A DNA stretch of 64,000 nt from Omphalotus guepiniiformis (GCA_028554645.1 JAQOOI010000021.1:1364001-1428000); one strand, 5' to 3'; positions 33,232-45,244 are shown, numbered from the stretch's first letter. Program-made: numbers and translations. Notes: generated by a model from the letters alone, not told the origin.

Positions 33232-33254
33232 TTTTGGTGGGCATTCCGGGGTCC
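33232..33254 (-). repeat. MITE terminal inverted repeat, right
   Basis: 23 bp, exact reverse complement of 32791-32813. Its outer edge completes the premature TAG (33254-33256) in the GH35 frame. Confidence 0.92.
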
Positions 33255-33264
33255 TAGTCAAGTA
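33255..33264. repeat. Target-site duplication, right copy
   Basis: TAGTCAAGTA, identical to 32781-32790 and directly repeated. Removing the element and one copy restores the open GH35 exon. Confidence 0.9.
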
Positions 33265-36200
33265 TACCTTGATGGACAATAAAGCGACTCTGAGGCTATT
33301 CATAAAGTAATTAGGCTAATGTGTATCATCGAATGTAACTGAAGCAGTACCCCGAGATTAGCGACATAACGACCCATATTCCAGCTATGTTGAACCCCAT
33401 CAGAAAGTCTCCTTGGCAAGCAACGGTAGGCCACGGTCGAAAAAAGCCTTACCCGTTAACATAAAGAAACGCTCGATAAGTTCCGGATCCATACGGCGGA
33501 AAATTGAACGATAGAATAACATCGTATCCGGAGGGTACGTTGAGGTTGAAAGTTGTCCGGAAGAAGCCCACTCCCGCCCTATCAAGTCCTTCGGAAAGTG
33601 ATTTGCTAGTCCAATCCTTGTCATCGAATCCGGGGAGATGCCATCCCTGACGTTCACCGAAAAACCCTCCTTCGTTCATGATACCTCTGTAGCGGTCAGG
33701 AAACCTTTACTGCCATGAGCAAGGAGCAGAAGATGGCAAAGTCAGAGATGACGCGTACTCAGAAAACCCTCCGAGCTTTCCCTGAACTTTCCATAACGGC
33801 TGTGTAGATCCTCCTATCAGATAGTATCCTTGAACCCCCCGCGGGCTCTGCAGTCTGATAGTCAGCTTTAGTAGAGCCTTCAAAAGTGATCTAACTGTAC
33901 CTTGAGCCATTCTGTGTATTCTGTTCTCTTCCAAGGTTAAGTGACAGGAAAAGAGACACATAGAAAGCAGATAGGCACGGTTAGCATTAGCTTCGTCCAT
34001 TCCCATATTATCTAGAATTCAACATTTGGTTATATTACATAGTTCCAAGGAACATCCCAGCAGGAAGGGCATACCATGCAAAACAGTAATGACATTGGAC
34101 CCGTGGTGCAGCGCGCCATCCGGAAATTCGTAAGTTTCGTTGGTAGTTTGAACAATGATAGAATTATCATTGTTGCTTGAATTACCGTATGTACTGGACG
34201 AATATTTCAGTGTGTGCGATAGCTGAAGGGACAAAAAGGAGGACCTTCCTAGGAACACATCATTAAGCCATACACTTCCGGCAAAGGCTAGAGGGTTGTC
34301 AGAGCTTCGAAGGTACAAATAGGTTCGGATAAACAGACCTCTACCACCACTAATACTAAGATTTACAGCTGTTTCGCTTCCACTGCTGTTGAAGTGTCCC
34401 CTCCAAAGCACCGGTCCTTCGCAGCTGAAAGAATGAATGTCAAACAGGACGTTTATTCCAAGAAAGTACCGGGACAGACAATCCGTATTCGCAAGCATAG
34501 AGATAGTACTGTAGGGATGAAAGATTTGAGAATTTGCAACAGTGTTCAAAGTATGGAGACGGACGTCACCGTAATATTTAAAGAACGGATTTGTGCTGTT
34601 CAAATGGTCAGCATCCGTCCAGCGGGAATCATTGTAACCATCTTGTATCTCAGGTAGACTATCTGCGTACTTCCAGTCACTCAATTTGGGGAGCACTAGT
34701 TCAGGCATCATCACTTCCTGTGTAAAGGCTAATATCCCAGGCGACAACGTTCTGACATTGACACTGCGACCATTCCAGGTTAGGTGTTTTACCGAGTCGG
34801 GAGCATAAGTCGTCACGGTGCTGGTGAAATTCAAATCGCCCCATATGTCCAGCGTGTCTTTGGAAACGGTAGCATTGCGGACAAGCAATGGTCCTTGAAC
34901 AAGAATTGTTTCGTTGGTGGTCGTGCCAAAGAAGACGGAGCCGTCGGAAGCGGGCAGAATAGGAGAATGCAGGATGGTCATTGCAGACGAATCTCCTAGG
35001 ATAATCAACGCAGAGCTTGTCACAGATATGCTCATTTGATTGACGTCCGGAGTAAACGTGAGGAGAGTATAATTTCCGATTGTCGAGGCTGCATGAACGA
35101 TGAAGTCACCACTAAACGTCCTATTCATGCCGGGAGTCTTGATCGCTATCTCAAATGACTGTCCGGCTGGTCCATGAAAGACGAAGACATCCCGAGTACC
35201 AATGACGCCAGAGTAGAACAAGCTTGCAGTACTATACAAGACGGCTGATTGGCCAACGGCATGGTCAACTACAAATAGGCGAGACTGCCGTCCGTCCAAT
35301 GTTATTGAGACATCTTCGGTTTGAGGTATTGTTATTGTACCAAGGGAGGTCGTTATATTGACCTTGGACTCTGTCTTATTCCTGTTCTTTTTCGTCAGAA
35401 GGCTCCCCTGTAATGACAAGAGTAAACGTACAAGGAATTTGTCTCCACATGTCTTACGATGTAACTGGCAGCCCCATTTTCTGGATTCCGCAACTCAGTG
35501 ACAAAGACCTCGGGATCACCAGTGTAATCCGCAGAGCTATTGCCAATAATGCGCGAGTTTGCTATGTCCGACTCAATACTACGGAGAAGCATGGCTATGT
35601 TCTTGAGTTCAAACCATTTCCCTGTCAGTGTCCTGTCTTCTGCGATAGCGGCCCCGTAGTCATCTACGACGTGCGACGAGTTAGAGCCTCTAAAAATCTC
35701 TGATACTGTTTCACGTACAACTCGTATACACTCCAGGAAAGGGAAACTTTGCATGAATTATTTTAGTCGATGCAGTTTAAGGATCGGGAAGCTTATACGT
35801 ACAAAGCCCCAAGACGTCCCACCATAAGTCATCTAATTTTCCGATCTCTCTGATTATAGCAAATCCAAGGGGGAAAAAATCGACCTACATATACATTGTT
35901 GAGCTTGACTCCGGTCGCGAACTGATTCAGGTAGTACGTCTGTTCAAATTCAACACCGGTAAGGACATTGCAATCTTTGTAGTCCTGTTATAAGCTGCAG
36001 ATGAGATCGCCTTGAAAATCAGTCAAAACGCACGGGAGATCCAGGGCCCCATCCCAACTTTTGTAAGTATAGTGAATCTTATCATCTAGGAGTGGCAAAA
36101 GGAGTAATCTCAAAAATGAACCACCTTGGAATTCGGGTATCATCCAAGGATTTTGAGGATTGACTGATTCGTGGTAATTCCAGTAATCCACAGGGAAGGT

Positions 36201-37333
36201 GCTCCATGTGAAGGGCGTGGCACAACTGCCCTGGGCTAGAACAAAATACAATGAGAAGAAAGGCAAGTGGAACTGAAAGAGACTTACGATAGCTGTCCAA
36301 GCCATAGATGTCAACCGCGCCTACCCCAGAGCCAGGAGCAAAATTTCTTCCCTCGTAACTGTCATTGCTAGCTAAAAGCGCATCAGAACATCCTGGATGT
36401 GTGAGTGGCTCAGAATCACTCACTCAGCGGTAGGACAATTCCAACTGCTCGAAGCAAGTCTTCAACAGCTTGCATATACTCGTTCTTCGTAACCGGATTG
36501 GGTGTAGCAAAGTTCGTGTTGTTCGTATACCTAATGAATGACATGAGTGCACGTAGCAAAATATACGAAAACGGGAGCACTCGTTTTCTGCTTGTACAAG
36601 AATTATTGGCCCTCCTTCGTTGATTTGGTATCTCTGAATAATTTTGGCAGCGCTGCGAAGGTATTCTTGCCAGCTGTTGTAGTAGTCCGTGTCGTTAGAG
36701 CGTAGAAATCCGGCGATATTGGTGACTCGACCGGGAATTCCACCCGCAGATGTTTCCCCGTTGATGTACGGTCTATGTTCTTCAAATTAGTTGACGACAC
36801 TGATGAATAGTGAGATACACACCCGGGACGCGCAATAACCCAAAGACCGACTTGTTGGGCGATCTGCAAGAACAATTCGAAGTCGCGATATCCCTCCCAC
36901 TCAACGCGTCCTTCGGTGGGGTTCGTAGCACCCCAGTGGATGTAGCACGATACCTATGTGGTGGATGTTAGATCATTTGCCAGTGCATTCTTTCCCAGTA
37001 CTCACTGTATTGAATCCTGCAGCTTTGAGCTTCTGAAGAACATCCCTCCACAAGTCTGGTACCTTTGTAGATGTTAGCACATACTGCGATCGCGAATGTT
37101 GATAGTGGTACCGGAAGGCGCCAGAAATGGAACTCGGCAGACCACACGAAAACTCTACGCCCTTGTATGATGAGGGAAGTACTGTCCCACTCAACTTCCG
37201 TTGTTCCCGAGTTGTGAGGGTTGTCTTCTGCCATAACATCGGTACTATGAGTGGAATACTCCAATGAGGAGGTACGTCCGCAGGGCAAGAAAGTCAGATA
37301 GAGGAGACCAAGAAAAACTATGAGGAAATGCAT

Positions 37334-37973
37334 GGTCGATATCAAGCCAGACAATTGGAGATTTCTTGTTTGCGCAATGTGTGATAAACTAGGAGCATTC
37401 TTTGAGATTTGTCACTTTTGGTACCAGCGTAGAATTCAGAAGCATGGACTGTTCTGTTCGAACGGAGCATGTGGAGATACATAAACCGAAGAGATATTGA
37501 ATCTCGTCATCTGACCGAAGAGATATAGTACAGGCGACATGTAGGACAGGCGAAAGTGGAATTAGCGTAGCGCACGGCCCGCTCAACTTCAAGGTTGAAA
37601 GATCTGTCGCATGACAGCAATATAGAAAACCTGTCGCATGTCTTGACCAGCCTTCAAGGTTCCAGTGATTCGAGAGACTGATTGTTGTCCAATGCCGAAT
37701 TCCGTAGTCCATTGGAAGTAATGTAGTAGTATCAGAAAGACAGGATATTTAGCCACGTGCTCTGTGCGCGCCTTCGCGTCCAGACTCCAACTAGACAGTG
37801 CATTATATTCAAGCATTCTCGGACAGTATCAATTACTATTACTGTAGAGTGCAGTCTTTCCGGAGTTCTACGATTATGATTACTCGTTAGATCAAATATT
37901 TGCGTGGTTTCCGAGCCGTGAACAGTACATGTGTATCGAGTTTATAAATGCTGATACTGAGAAGGAATAATAC
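37334..37973. other. Upstream region of the GH35 gene
   Basis: Spacer of 640 bp between the GH35 start and the stop of the next minus-strand gene. Reading frames of 75-107 codons on the minus strand show no family features and uneven composition; I treat them as chance. It should contain the GH35 promoter. Confidence 0.45.
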
Positions 37974-38594
37974 CTATTCATAAACTCTCTTGTCAGTCTT
38001 TCCATCCCCGTCGCGGCCATTGTACTCCATAAAGAGCCAGGAAGGAAACTCCACGCCCATAACTGTCTCTAATCTTCCAAACAGCGACCTTCGTGCGGAA
38101 AATTGCGCTTGAATGAAGAATTTGACGCTCAGGCTTGCAATCCAGATGAACAGCCGTAAAACCAAGAGCACAACCAGAACTCCCGATACAAGTATCACCG
38201 CGGTGTACACCAATGAGTCTATCTGTCCGAGTCCAGAGGTAGCGCCAGTCTCTGAAGTACTACCAATCGAATAACGGGGAAACATGGCGATGAAGGCTAT
38301 GACAGTGATAAAGACCGCTATCGGGGCACAATGACGGAAGGCTTTGCTTTGAGATAGTTCTGGGTCTGCGAGCATGCGGTATGCGACTCTTTGAGCATAT
38401 TGTAGACGAAGGTTGAGCTTGCGAGGCCAAGGGGTGGGAGTGTGCATTCCGAGAGTATCGCCAGTGTGATAGGGTAAAACAACCGATTTCAGGCTTGAGC
38501 TTGAGTTACCAGGGCGAGCGCGGACAGACAGCGACAAAGTAGACGGACGATGATGTGGTTGTAGTACCAGCTTAGTATGGCGAGTTGTAGACAT
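37974..38594 (-). CDS. Unassigned two-helix membrane protein
   Basis: A single-exon frame of 206 residues starting MSTTRHTKLVLQPHHRPSTL. The N-terminal 80 residues are Ser/Pro/basic, likely cytosolic. Two hydrophobic segments follow (CAPIAVFITVIAFIAMF and LVYTAVILVSGVLVVLLVLR, the second continuing LFIWIASLSV), separated by a short polar loop, and the C-terminus is charged. No family recognised and no signal peptide. Lack of introns is unusual in this window but the long frame with coherent topology suggests a real gene. Confidence 0.6.
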   Translation of the reverse strand: MSTTRHTKLVLQPHHRPSTLSLSVRARPGNSSSSLKSVVLPYHTGDTLGMHTPTPWPRKLNLRLQYAQRVAYRMLADPELSQSKAFRHCAPIAVFITVIAFIAMFPRYSIGSTSETGATSGLGQIDSLVYTAVILVSGVLVVLLVLRLFIWIASLSVKFFIQAQFSARRSLFGRLETVMGVEFPSWLFMEYNGRDGDGKTDKRVYE

Positions 38595-38774
38595 GTTGTA
38601 GGATGTGGAAGTGGTGAATATAGTTGTGACGCTGGAAAACCATGATTACCACCCTGTCGTTGTCATCTTTGCCCTAGTTTGTGTTTTAAATTTATGGAGC
38701 ATGCACTGAAGTGCCAAATATCATACATTCAACGCATTACAACATCTATATTACAATCCGAGATTAGATGAAGT

Positions 38775-41700
38775 TTAACCAACATGCCTACTACGCCTGG
38801 ACTTGCTCAACGTGCTGGATCGTTCCAAAGCCGCTTTCAAAGACTTGATAGTTTGAACAATTTCACCTGCGACTCGGACAATCAGCATTATAGACACAAG
38901 AAATGAGCAGAAAACTCACCAGCTAGCTTGGGGTTCTCAGCTTCAAAGTAGTATCTCTTGTCTGCACCTGAGCGATTGAGCACTAGTTTGAAGTTGTAAG
39001 GCGAGTTCGAGGACTGTTGCACGTCCGCTATGCTCTTGATATGGTAAGACGTTGTACGTCCACTTTCGAAGACTGCTTTCGCAGCTTTGTTTGAAGGCAT
39101 AATCTGGCAGAATGTTGTTGGAAGTAAAGACCTAGAAGAGGTAGACCACTTACATGGACGTATCCACCATCAATAGCAAGTGTTTTTTCTTGGCGGGCGA
39201 CAAGCATGGGAAGTTTACGATATATCGTGTATTTCTGAGAGCATACTTCAATGAAATAGTCCACAAGTCAATCAAATTTACGAACCTTATACGCAGCGGT
39301 ATAATCAAAAGTGGAAGATAGTTTCACCTCTGGTGCATCTGACATGCGCTTGAAGATGGACGCTAAAACATGTAGTAGTGAGTCGCATGGATTGAAGAAA
39401 TATTTCACGACACGTACCATTCGGATCCGTGGTCCTTCCCGCTTTCATCACATCCACGCCCATCGACGGCAACATACTCTTCTTAACCAGCAGCAGTTCG
39501 CGCTTACCCTGCAAACTTGCTACTGTCCGATCTAAAGGAATGAATATTCGCATGTCGGCCAGTAGTAATGCAAAATCGTCAGGATTGGCTAATTTGCGCT
39601 TCCTACAAACAGCTTCAAGGGCTTCTTGCATGTACATTCCAGCAGAACTAGAAGAGATACAAGGTGAATACTAAGAAGTCCCACATTGATGGAAGGAACT
39701 GACACGGGTATCGTGGTTGAAACATGTACTGCATCTGCAGTATCCGCAATCCTAATCCTCAAAAACATTTGCGGTCCATGGCTCGTGCTTGGTCCCAAGC
39801 TCGTCGACAACGGAGCAGACCCTGCCAAAGCTGAGGAACTAAAGATCGCACTGGAGCTGGGAGCCGCAGCGAGGGCTGGCGCCAGCAGTGCAGGTTTAGT
39901 AGCTTCAGGTTTCCGTGCGCCACCGGTACGAGTGATTTTGCTTTCCTGAATCTGGTTTTGGGCCACTTCAGGGAATGTCAAAAACTATGATATTGAAAGG
40001 TAACGCGACCTCACCTTGTGCAGGAGTGGCTTCGATGACAGCAAATCCGTCGGCATTGAACTTGACAATCTTTCCAGTCCGGTCAGGTGCTGGCATGCTC
40101 AAGTTTGAACGACTAGACAACAAGAGAAAACTGATGGCCTACGAGGGAAATCATCGTCCACTTCTCCATCGTCTTCCGTAATCCTCATGATCCACCCTAC
40201 CGCAGAAAGCCTAACGTTCCGGACTTCGTCTCCTTCCTCACCCTGAGGTATACCCTCATCGAGTTTGGGGAGCCATCCTTCCTCCCAGTAGTTCCACAGC
40301 GCGAAACCAATCACTTCTTCTATTGTAGCGTCTTTCCTGACTTTCAGCTCCATCGCCTTGCCTCTAGGTTCGCGGGAATGAGGGAAGAATACCGAAATAT
40401 TCGTCCCGCCTGTCTCTCCTCTACCGGAGATAGCAGCATAAAGTTCAGCGAAGGGATTTGAGGAGCTGCTAGAGGACGCAAGCATGGCAGTGAGTGCAGA
40501 GGTGAGAGGTTTGAGGGGAGCCACACGTTTGCGAGTAAACGACATCTGCTGCGAGCTGGAGGAGCCGGAAACATTGGAGGCAAAGGAGGTTGTTGGTTGA
40601 CTGGTGTTGCGGGAGACAGGATTGATATTAGGCCTGCGCGGAGGATTCGCAGAGGTACTCTTTTGAGAAGATGGAATCTCAGACTCAGAATCTGTAGCAG
40701 TAGAACGAGGTGGAGCTTCAGAAACAGGACTGAGGCGGGGTCGCGAGTTGTTTGGATAATTAACGAAGGGTGCAGAGGAGTTGGCTACAGACGGAAGGGA
40801 ATTGGAAATGTCCGAAGCGATATCAGACGCGCTGTCTGAATTGATCCCCGGTGTACGAGTAGCTGCAAATTCACTGTAAGGGCATATTCAGCGAGGGTGA
40901 GAGCAGGAAAGCCTTGGAAACACACGGGTCAAATTCATCCCCATCGTCCATGCTTCCATCATCTCCATTCGCTTCGTCGAAGTCGGAATCAGAAGAGGAT
41001 TGAGTATTTTGAACGATATCCTCATCAGACGAAGACGAATCGTCAAGTGTGGGGTCGGGTCGTAGAGGCTGGACGGGAGCAGGAGCACCACCTCTGAGTC
41101 CCCTTCTCGCTGCCATTCCAGCCATTCGTATTCTGCGCCTAGCTTCCATCTCTTCTGCACCTTTGAATTTCGGTATGAATTGCACTGCCTTTTGCACCGG
41201 TGCTTCGACTTGTGCCGTTGGTTCCACGACATTCACATGGACAGAAGTTGAATGAGAGGAACTTGCTTCCTCGTTTAAGGACTTGCCGCCGACACTTGAA
41301 GCAACTGCATGTAAGGTCGCCGTTGTTACGGGCGCGCTAGAGGTCGTTGTGAGTGCCGACTCCTTCAACACTGGGGCGTTCTCAGAGATGAAGTTTTGAA
41401 CCTCGACTTCACCTTCTGGCTTGGGGGTACCGGACATGCTCATTCTTTTCGAAGTGGATGCTCGTTTCCCGTTGACTCTTAATCCTAGTCCTCCTGACCT
41501 ACGGCCCATGATGGTCTGCGTGTGCTTCAGACGCGCGCCAGGAAATCCAAGAGGACGTTCAGCTTCATCTTCGCTGATGGTCGGACTAGAAGGAATATCT
41601 ACTTCGGGCCATCTATTAGGATCATCGAGACCAGCAGTGTGAATGTACGGATTGGACGGGTAGGCATTATCGAGGGTGATGATTCGAGAGCCGTAAGGAT

Positions 41701-41823
41701 CGTCCACGTCGCGCAAATAGCCCAGCCGAAGACTGTGGATGAGGAAGCTAGATGAATTGAAGCTATTAGATATGATAAAGTGCATATAGCAGACACTTAC
41801 GATGTGTCACTAATCAAAGACAT
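38775..41823 (-). CDS. SIN1: TORC2 subunit SIN1/AVO1 (CRIM and PH domains)
   Basis: Scaffold that presents AGC-kinase substrates to TOR complex 2 at the plasma membrane. Start at 41823: MSLISDTS joined across an intron to FNSSSFLIHSLRLGYLRDVD, the conserved SIN1 N-terminus. Then low-complexity regions, GFPGARLKHTQTIMGRRSGG and an acidic stretch (41000-40920). The CRIM domain holds NISVFFPHSREPRGKAMELK, ATIEEVIGFALWNYWEEGWL and RLSAVGWIMRITEDDGEVDD. A Ras-binding-like region lies near 39640-39300. The C-terminal PH domain contains YTIYRKLPMLVARQEKTLAI, FESGRTTSYHIKSIADVQQS and YNFKLVLNRSGADKRYYFEA, ending SKSRRSRHVG with TAA at 38775-38777. The domain order is diagnostic. Confidence 0.92.
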
Positions 41824-42453
41824 TGCAACATGGATGACAACAGACGAAAGGAATTGACAGCTTTGACGGCTCACGCGCACTTACTTGGTCACCAAAAAGA
41901 TCTCATTATTTGAATCTAGGAGATTCTCTGGAGATTCTCAAATGCTTGCGCATTTACCTCAAATTTAGTAGGCACATACGCCTGGCCAAAGTCAGGGTTT
42001 GCTAGCAGTATTATTTGGGCAGTCTGGAATGCGGCCCTCTGTAATCTCAGCTAGACTTAGCACTCTGGAAGAGAGAACCTCCGCACTTGAAGCTTGAAGC
42101 TTTGAAGTCACAGAATTGATCAATAGACTTGATACAATCGTATGAGCATTCGTACTATCTAACAGGATAATAAGAATGGACTCGATGAATATGCTGGATT
42201 GTATTACGATTGAGTAATTACTAATATTACATAACTTCTAAGTTCACGTTATCGAGACGCGTTGTTTATACTTGCTTGTATTCATCTTCAATAAAGAGTC
42301 CATTGTACTTGATGGCCATTGTATTTTCGACTTCATAAAGAACTCTCGATGTAAGTTTTTGCTTTGATACTACTTCTCTCAGCTGGTGCTGCTACGCTCC
42401 GTCTTTTCTCTTCTCTTTTGGCTGTGCCTTACGACGTTCACGCTCATTCAATC
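41824..42453. other. Intergenic, divergent promoters of SIN1 and the GH71 gene
   Basis: Spacer of 630 bp, AT-rich at 42150-42300. No coding exons recognised, though an in-frame ATG at 42364 precedes the preferred GH71 start. Confidence 0.45.
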
Positions 42454-44688
42454 ATGCAGATCTTCAATCTTTCTCTTCTGACGCTCATTGCTTGTGCTCA
42501 TGCACTTCCGACCCCTCACAGACGTTCCATACTACAGAATGAATCAGATAACGCTCACTCGAGATCTCTACTTACATCCAGACAAATGGTAGTGAGAGCA
42601 TCAGCTCTTCCGGCGACATCATCTGCTAGCTCTCCCGCACCCTCCAGCTCTGCTTCCTCCGGGGGATCCAGAAATAAACTTGTGGTTGCCCACCACATGG
42701 TGGGAAATACTTTTCCATACACCAGCCAGGACTGGTTAGAGGATATTCAGTTGGCGCATGCCTCCGGGATAGATGGGTTCGCATTGAACATGGGAAGTGA
42801 TGACTGGCAACCCGCACGAGTTGCTGATGCATACGTTAGGCTTTCTTCACTTATGAAGTATAGTAGACTCACCCTTGCTTCAACTCATAGATACGACGCG
42901 GCGAACCAATCCGGCCTCAATTTCAAGATGTTCTTGTCTTTCGATATGTCGTAGGTACCCTATCACATAGTCTGTAAATGTTCTTAACCGTCTCTCTAGC
43001 TCCTTACCTTGCTCAACCGCTGCGGATGCCGCCGCGTTACGCAGCCTGGTTTCTAATTACTCGGCCCACCCTAGTCAGCTTCTTTACTCTCGGGACGCCG
43101 CCAATCCTCTACCATTGGTCTCTACATTTTCTGGCGAGACATGCACGTTCGGGCAGGGCTCAGTCGCAGCAGGATGGAGCTCACAGTTTAGTCAGCATCC
43201 AGATCTGCAAGGCAAGATGACCTTTGTACCTTCTTTCTTCATCGATCCATCCCAATTTTCGCAATTCAATGCAGTCATGGACGGTGACTTCAACGTCAGT
43301 ATCTTGTTATTTGATTATTATTATTTTGTTGAAGTTTTTTTCCGCTGATCGCCTTTATAGTGGAATGGGGGCTGGCCTGTGGCATTGACTACCGCTTCCA
43401 CGGGATCTTCATCAACAACGCTTTCTTCTTCTTTGAAAAATTTGCTTGGTCTAGGCTCAGCCTCGAATGCCATCGCCAACCTTTCCACCTTGCTTTCGGA
43501 GACTCCGGTACCAAACAGTCAAACTCAAACCTCAGCCACCACCACTTTGGAGACCGCGTTAAGCAATTTTATTGGCTCGACGGAGTCTGACCAACAACAT
43601 CTCAACGCACTGTCTTCTATTTCTACACTCAATAAGCGACAAGACAATTCCACTACCGACAAAGTGTACATCGCGGCAGTGTCACCCTGGTTCTTTACTC
43701 ATTTTGGCAAGGACACGTTCAATAAGAATGTAATTCATTGTTTTCTGGAATCGATTGACACTGGTCGTGGCTAATCAGCTTCTCCCCTTTGCAGTTCATG
43801 TATTTGGCTGATCAGCATCTTTACGCCAAACGCTGGGAGACTCTTATTGCAGCCCAAAAGCTGTTGTCTGGAGATGATACTGATCCGACTACTGTTAATG
43901 GAACCTCTTCACAATCTCAAATAGCTGATGATGTTGACATCGTCGAAATCATTTCGTGGAATGATTATGGTGAATCACACTATGTAGGACCCATCAAAGG
44001 CGCTTTACCTCAAGGAAGCGAACAGTGGACCAATGGAATGAATCACTCTGGTTCGCCCTTTTTTTCAAGGACTGGTAAAGATGCAGTGATTGATTGTCTT
44101 GTCTTCTGATCTGCATGGCTTTCGTTAACCTCGTATTACGCCGCTGCGTTCAAGACAGGGTCTTTTCCATCCATAGCCGAAAACGAAGAAACTCTTCTGA
44201 TGTGGTCCCGAACGCATCCTGCAGATGCAACAGCGACCTCCGATAGTGTTGGCACGGTGCCAGGTGGCGAGCTGGTACGTATTTACTTCATTTCACTTTC
44301 TTGGCCTGTTTGGTTGAACCTGGAACATATTCCGTAGGCGCAAGATTCCGTTTGGGCTGTCGCTCTTCTTTCGGCACCAGCAAATATCACGCTTGAGATA
44401 TATCCCTTTGCGGGCAATGGTTCTTCAAACGTGAATACTTCACGTACAGCGATCGCTTCGCAGACTTTCTCTGTCCCTGCAGGGCTTAACAAACTTTCTA
44501 TACCGATTTCGGTTCCTAATTCCGCTGACAGCGTCAGCATGAGAGGGACCGTTCAAAGAGGTGATGACTCGGTGATCAACCTCGATGCGGGAGACGAAGG
44601 TTTCTTGTTCGTCAAAAAACCTCAGAAATTCAATTTCAACGCATGGGTCGGGTGTGCTGGAGCATGCGTCGACCAAACTTCAAGCTGA
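42454..44688 (+). CDS. GH71 alpha-1,3-glucanase (mutanase), secreted
   Basis: Hydrolyses alpha-1,3-glucan of fungal cell walls. The start at 42454 gives a signal peptide MQIFNLSLLTLIACAHALPT; an in-frame ATG 90 bp upstream is less likely. A Ser/Pro linker leads to the catalytic domain: KLVVAHHMVGNTFPYTSQDW, ASGIDGFALNMGSDDWQPAR, LNFKMFLSFDMSS (with the Asp typical of GH71), MTFVPSFFIDPSQFSQFNAV, VSPWFFTHFGKDTFNKN, VDIVEIISWNDYGESHYVGP. A Ser/Thr-rich insert of about 90 residues lies between WPVALT and VYIAAV (43390-43670). The C-terminal part (WLSLTSYYAAAFKTGSFPSI onward) is a beta-rich domain ending VGCAGACVDQTSS at 44688. About five introns. Confidence 0.92.
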
Positions 44689-45244
44689 ATGAATTTCGAT
44701 GGTATTCTCGTTCTTTTCAGAGGTCCATTTCACCGTCATTCTGCCATTCATTTATTTTTATACTGTATCCATAGCATATGGTCTATAGATGTATTTTGTA
44801 CTTGTGTAACTCTAGTGTTGTATTTCTAGATCTGGCTGAATCATTGAGGGGAATTATACTTGCAGATTTTGCATCTGGCGGAGTTCATGTGAGGTTGAGG
44901 CGTCTATATCTCCTTTGACACGAACAAATGATCAACCCTTCAAACCCCTCGTCTCTATGTTTCGGAATGTTCTCTCAGGTTCTCTCCTAACTCGTGTGTA
45001 CAATTGATGCTTCTTCACTTCTTTTCCCTATTTGCCCCAGCAATTGTCCAGACTGTATCCTTTTGAGCAAAGTCTCATGATGTCACACTGATACTGGGTC
45101 ACCTTGGCGTTATTCTGATAGGCACCTGCAATGTTTGCTGCATATATAACCCAAGTTTGAGAGATATGTTGGACTCTGCGTCTCTCACGATTTCCTTCTT
45201 TCCTCGAGGCAGACAGCCACCTTTCTGACTAGAGAGGGTCGAGT
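44689..45244. other. Intergenic between the GH71 gene and the surface-protein gene
   Basis: Spacer of 556 bp between tandem plus-strand genes. No coding or RNA gene recognised. A weak TATA-like CATATATAACC lies near 45139-45152, about 100 bp before the next start codon. Confidence 0.4.

Larger units (their letters stand above)
32791..33254. mobile_element. 464-bp non-autonomous DNA transposon (MITE) inside the GH35 gene
   Basis: The element has perfect 23-bp terminal inverted repeats (32791-32813 and 33232-33254, beginning GGACCCCGGAATGCCC) and is flanked by a perfect 10-bp direct repeat TAGTCAAGTA (32781-32790 and 33255-33264). It encodes no transposase and no convincing protein. The repeat can also be read as an 8-bp duplication with a 24-bp inverted repeat, because the flanking A/T is shared. 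A 9-11 bp duplication suggests a Mutator-like family; 8 bp would suggest hAT or P. Subterminal motifs TTTCGGACAAA recur on both ends. Perfect termini and target duplication indicate a recent insertion. Confidence 0.9.
32569..37333 (-). pseudogene. GH35 beta-galactosidase gene disrupted by a MITE
   Basis: Secreted multi-domain beta-galactosidase (LacA-like). Start at 37333 (MHFLIVFLGLLYLTFLPCGR, signal peptide). The TIM barrel shows LIIQGRRVFVWSAEFHFWRL, SCYIHWGATNPTEGRVEWEG, ILVQAENE (acid/base Glu, near 36584) and WMIPEFQGGSWD (nucleophile Glu, near 36131), then MTYGGTSWGF. The beta-rich domains run through 35419-34019 and on to NEGGFFGERQGWHLPGFDDK and YGSGTYRAFLYVNG. The exon PQSRFIVHQGILD is then interrupted by a 464-bp transposon, which makes a TAG at 33254-33256. 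On the far side coding resumes YTGA, then NTVAIALWATSKGGASVQSL and a TGA at 32569. About 50 C-terminal residues are cut off; the catalytic domain is intact, so residual activity cannot be excluded. Apart from the insertion I see no other lesion. Confidence 0.85.

Noticed and set aside
32790..33300. The MITE acting as a clean intron of the GH35 gene.
   Set aside because: A GT donor exists just before the element (CAAG|gtatac), but the next good acceptor (ttcacaatag) is in a different phase, so joining would shift the frame. No suitable AG lies near the element's 3' end on the coding strand.
37389..37816. Minus-strand frames of 75-107 codons upstream of the GH35 gene.
   Set aside because: No domain, no hydrophobic pattern, no start context; more likely promoter sequence.
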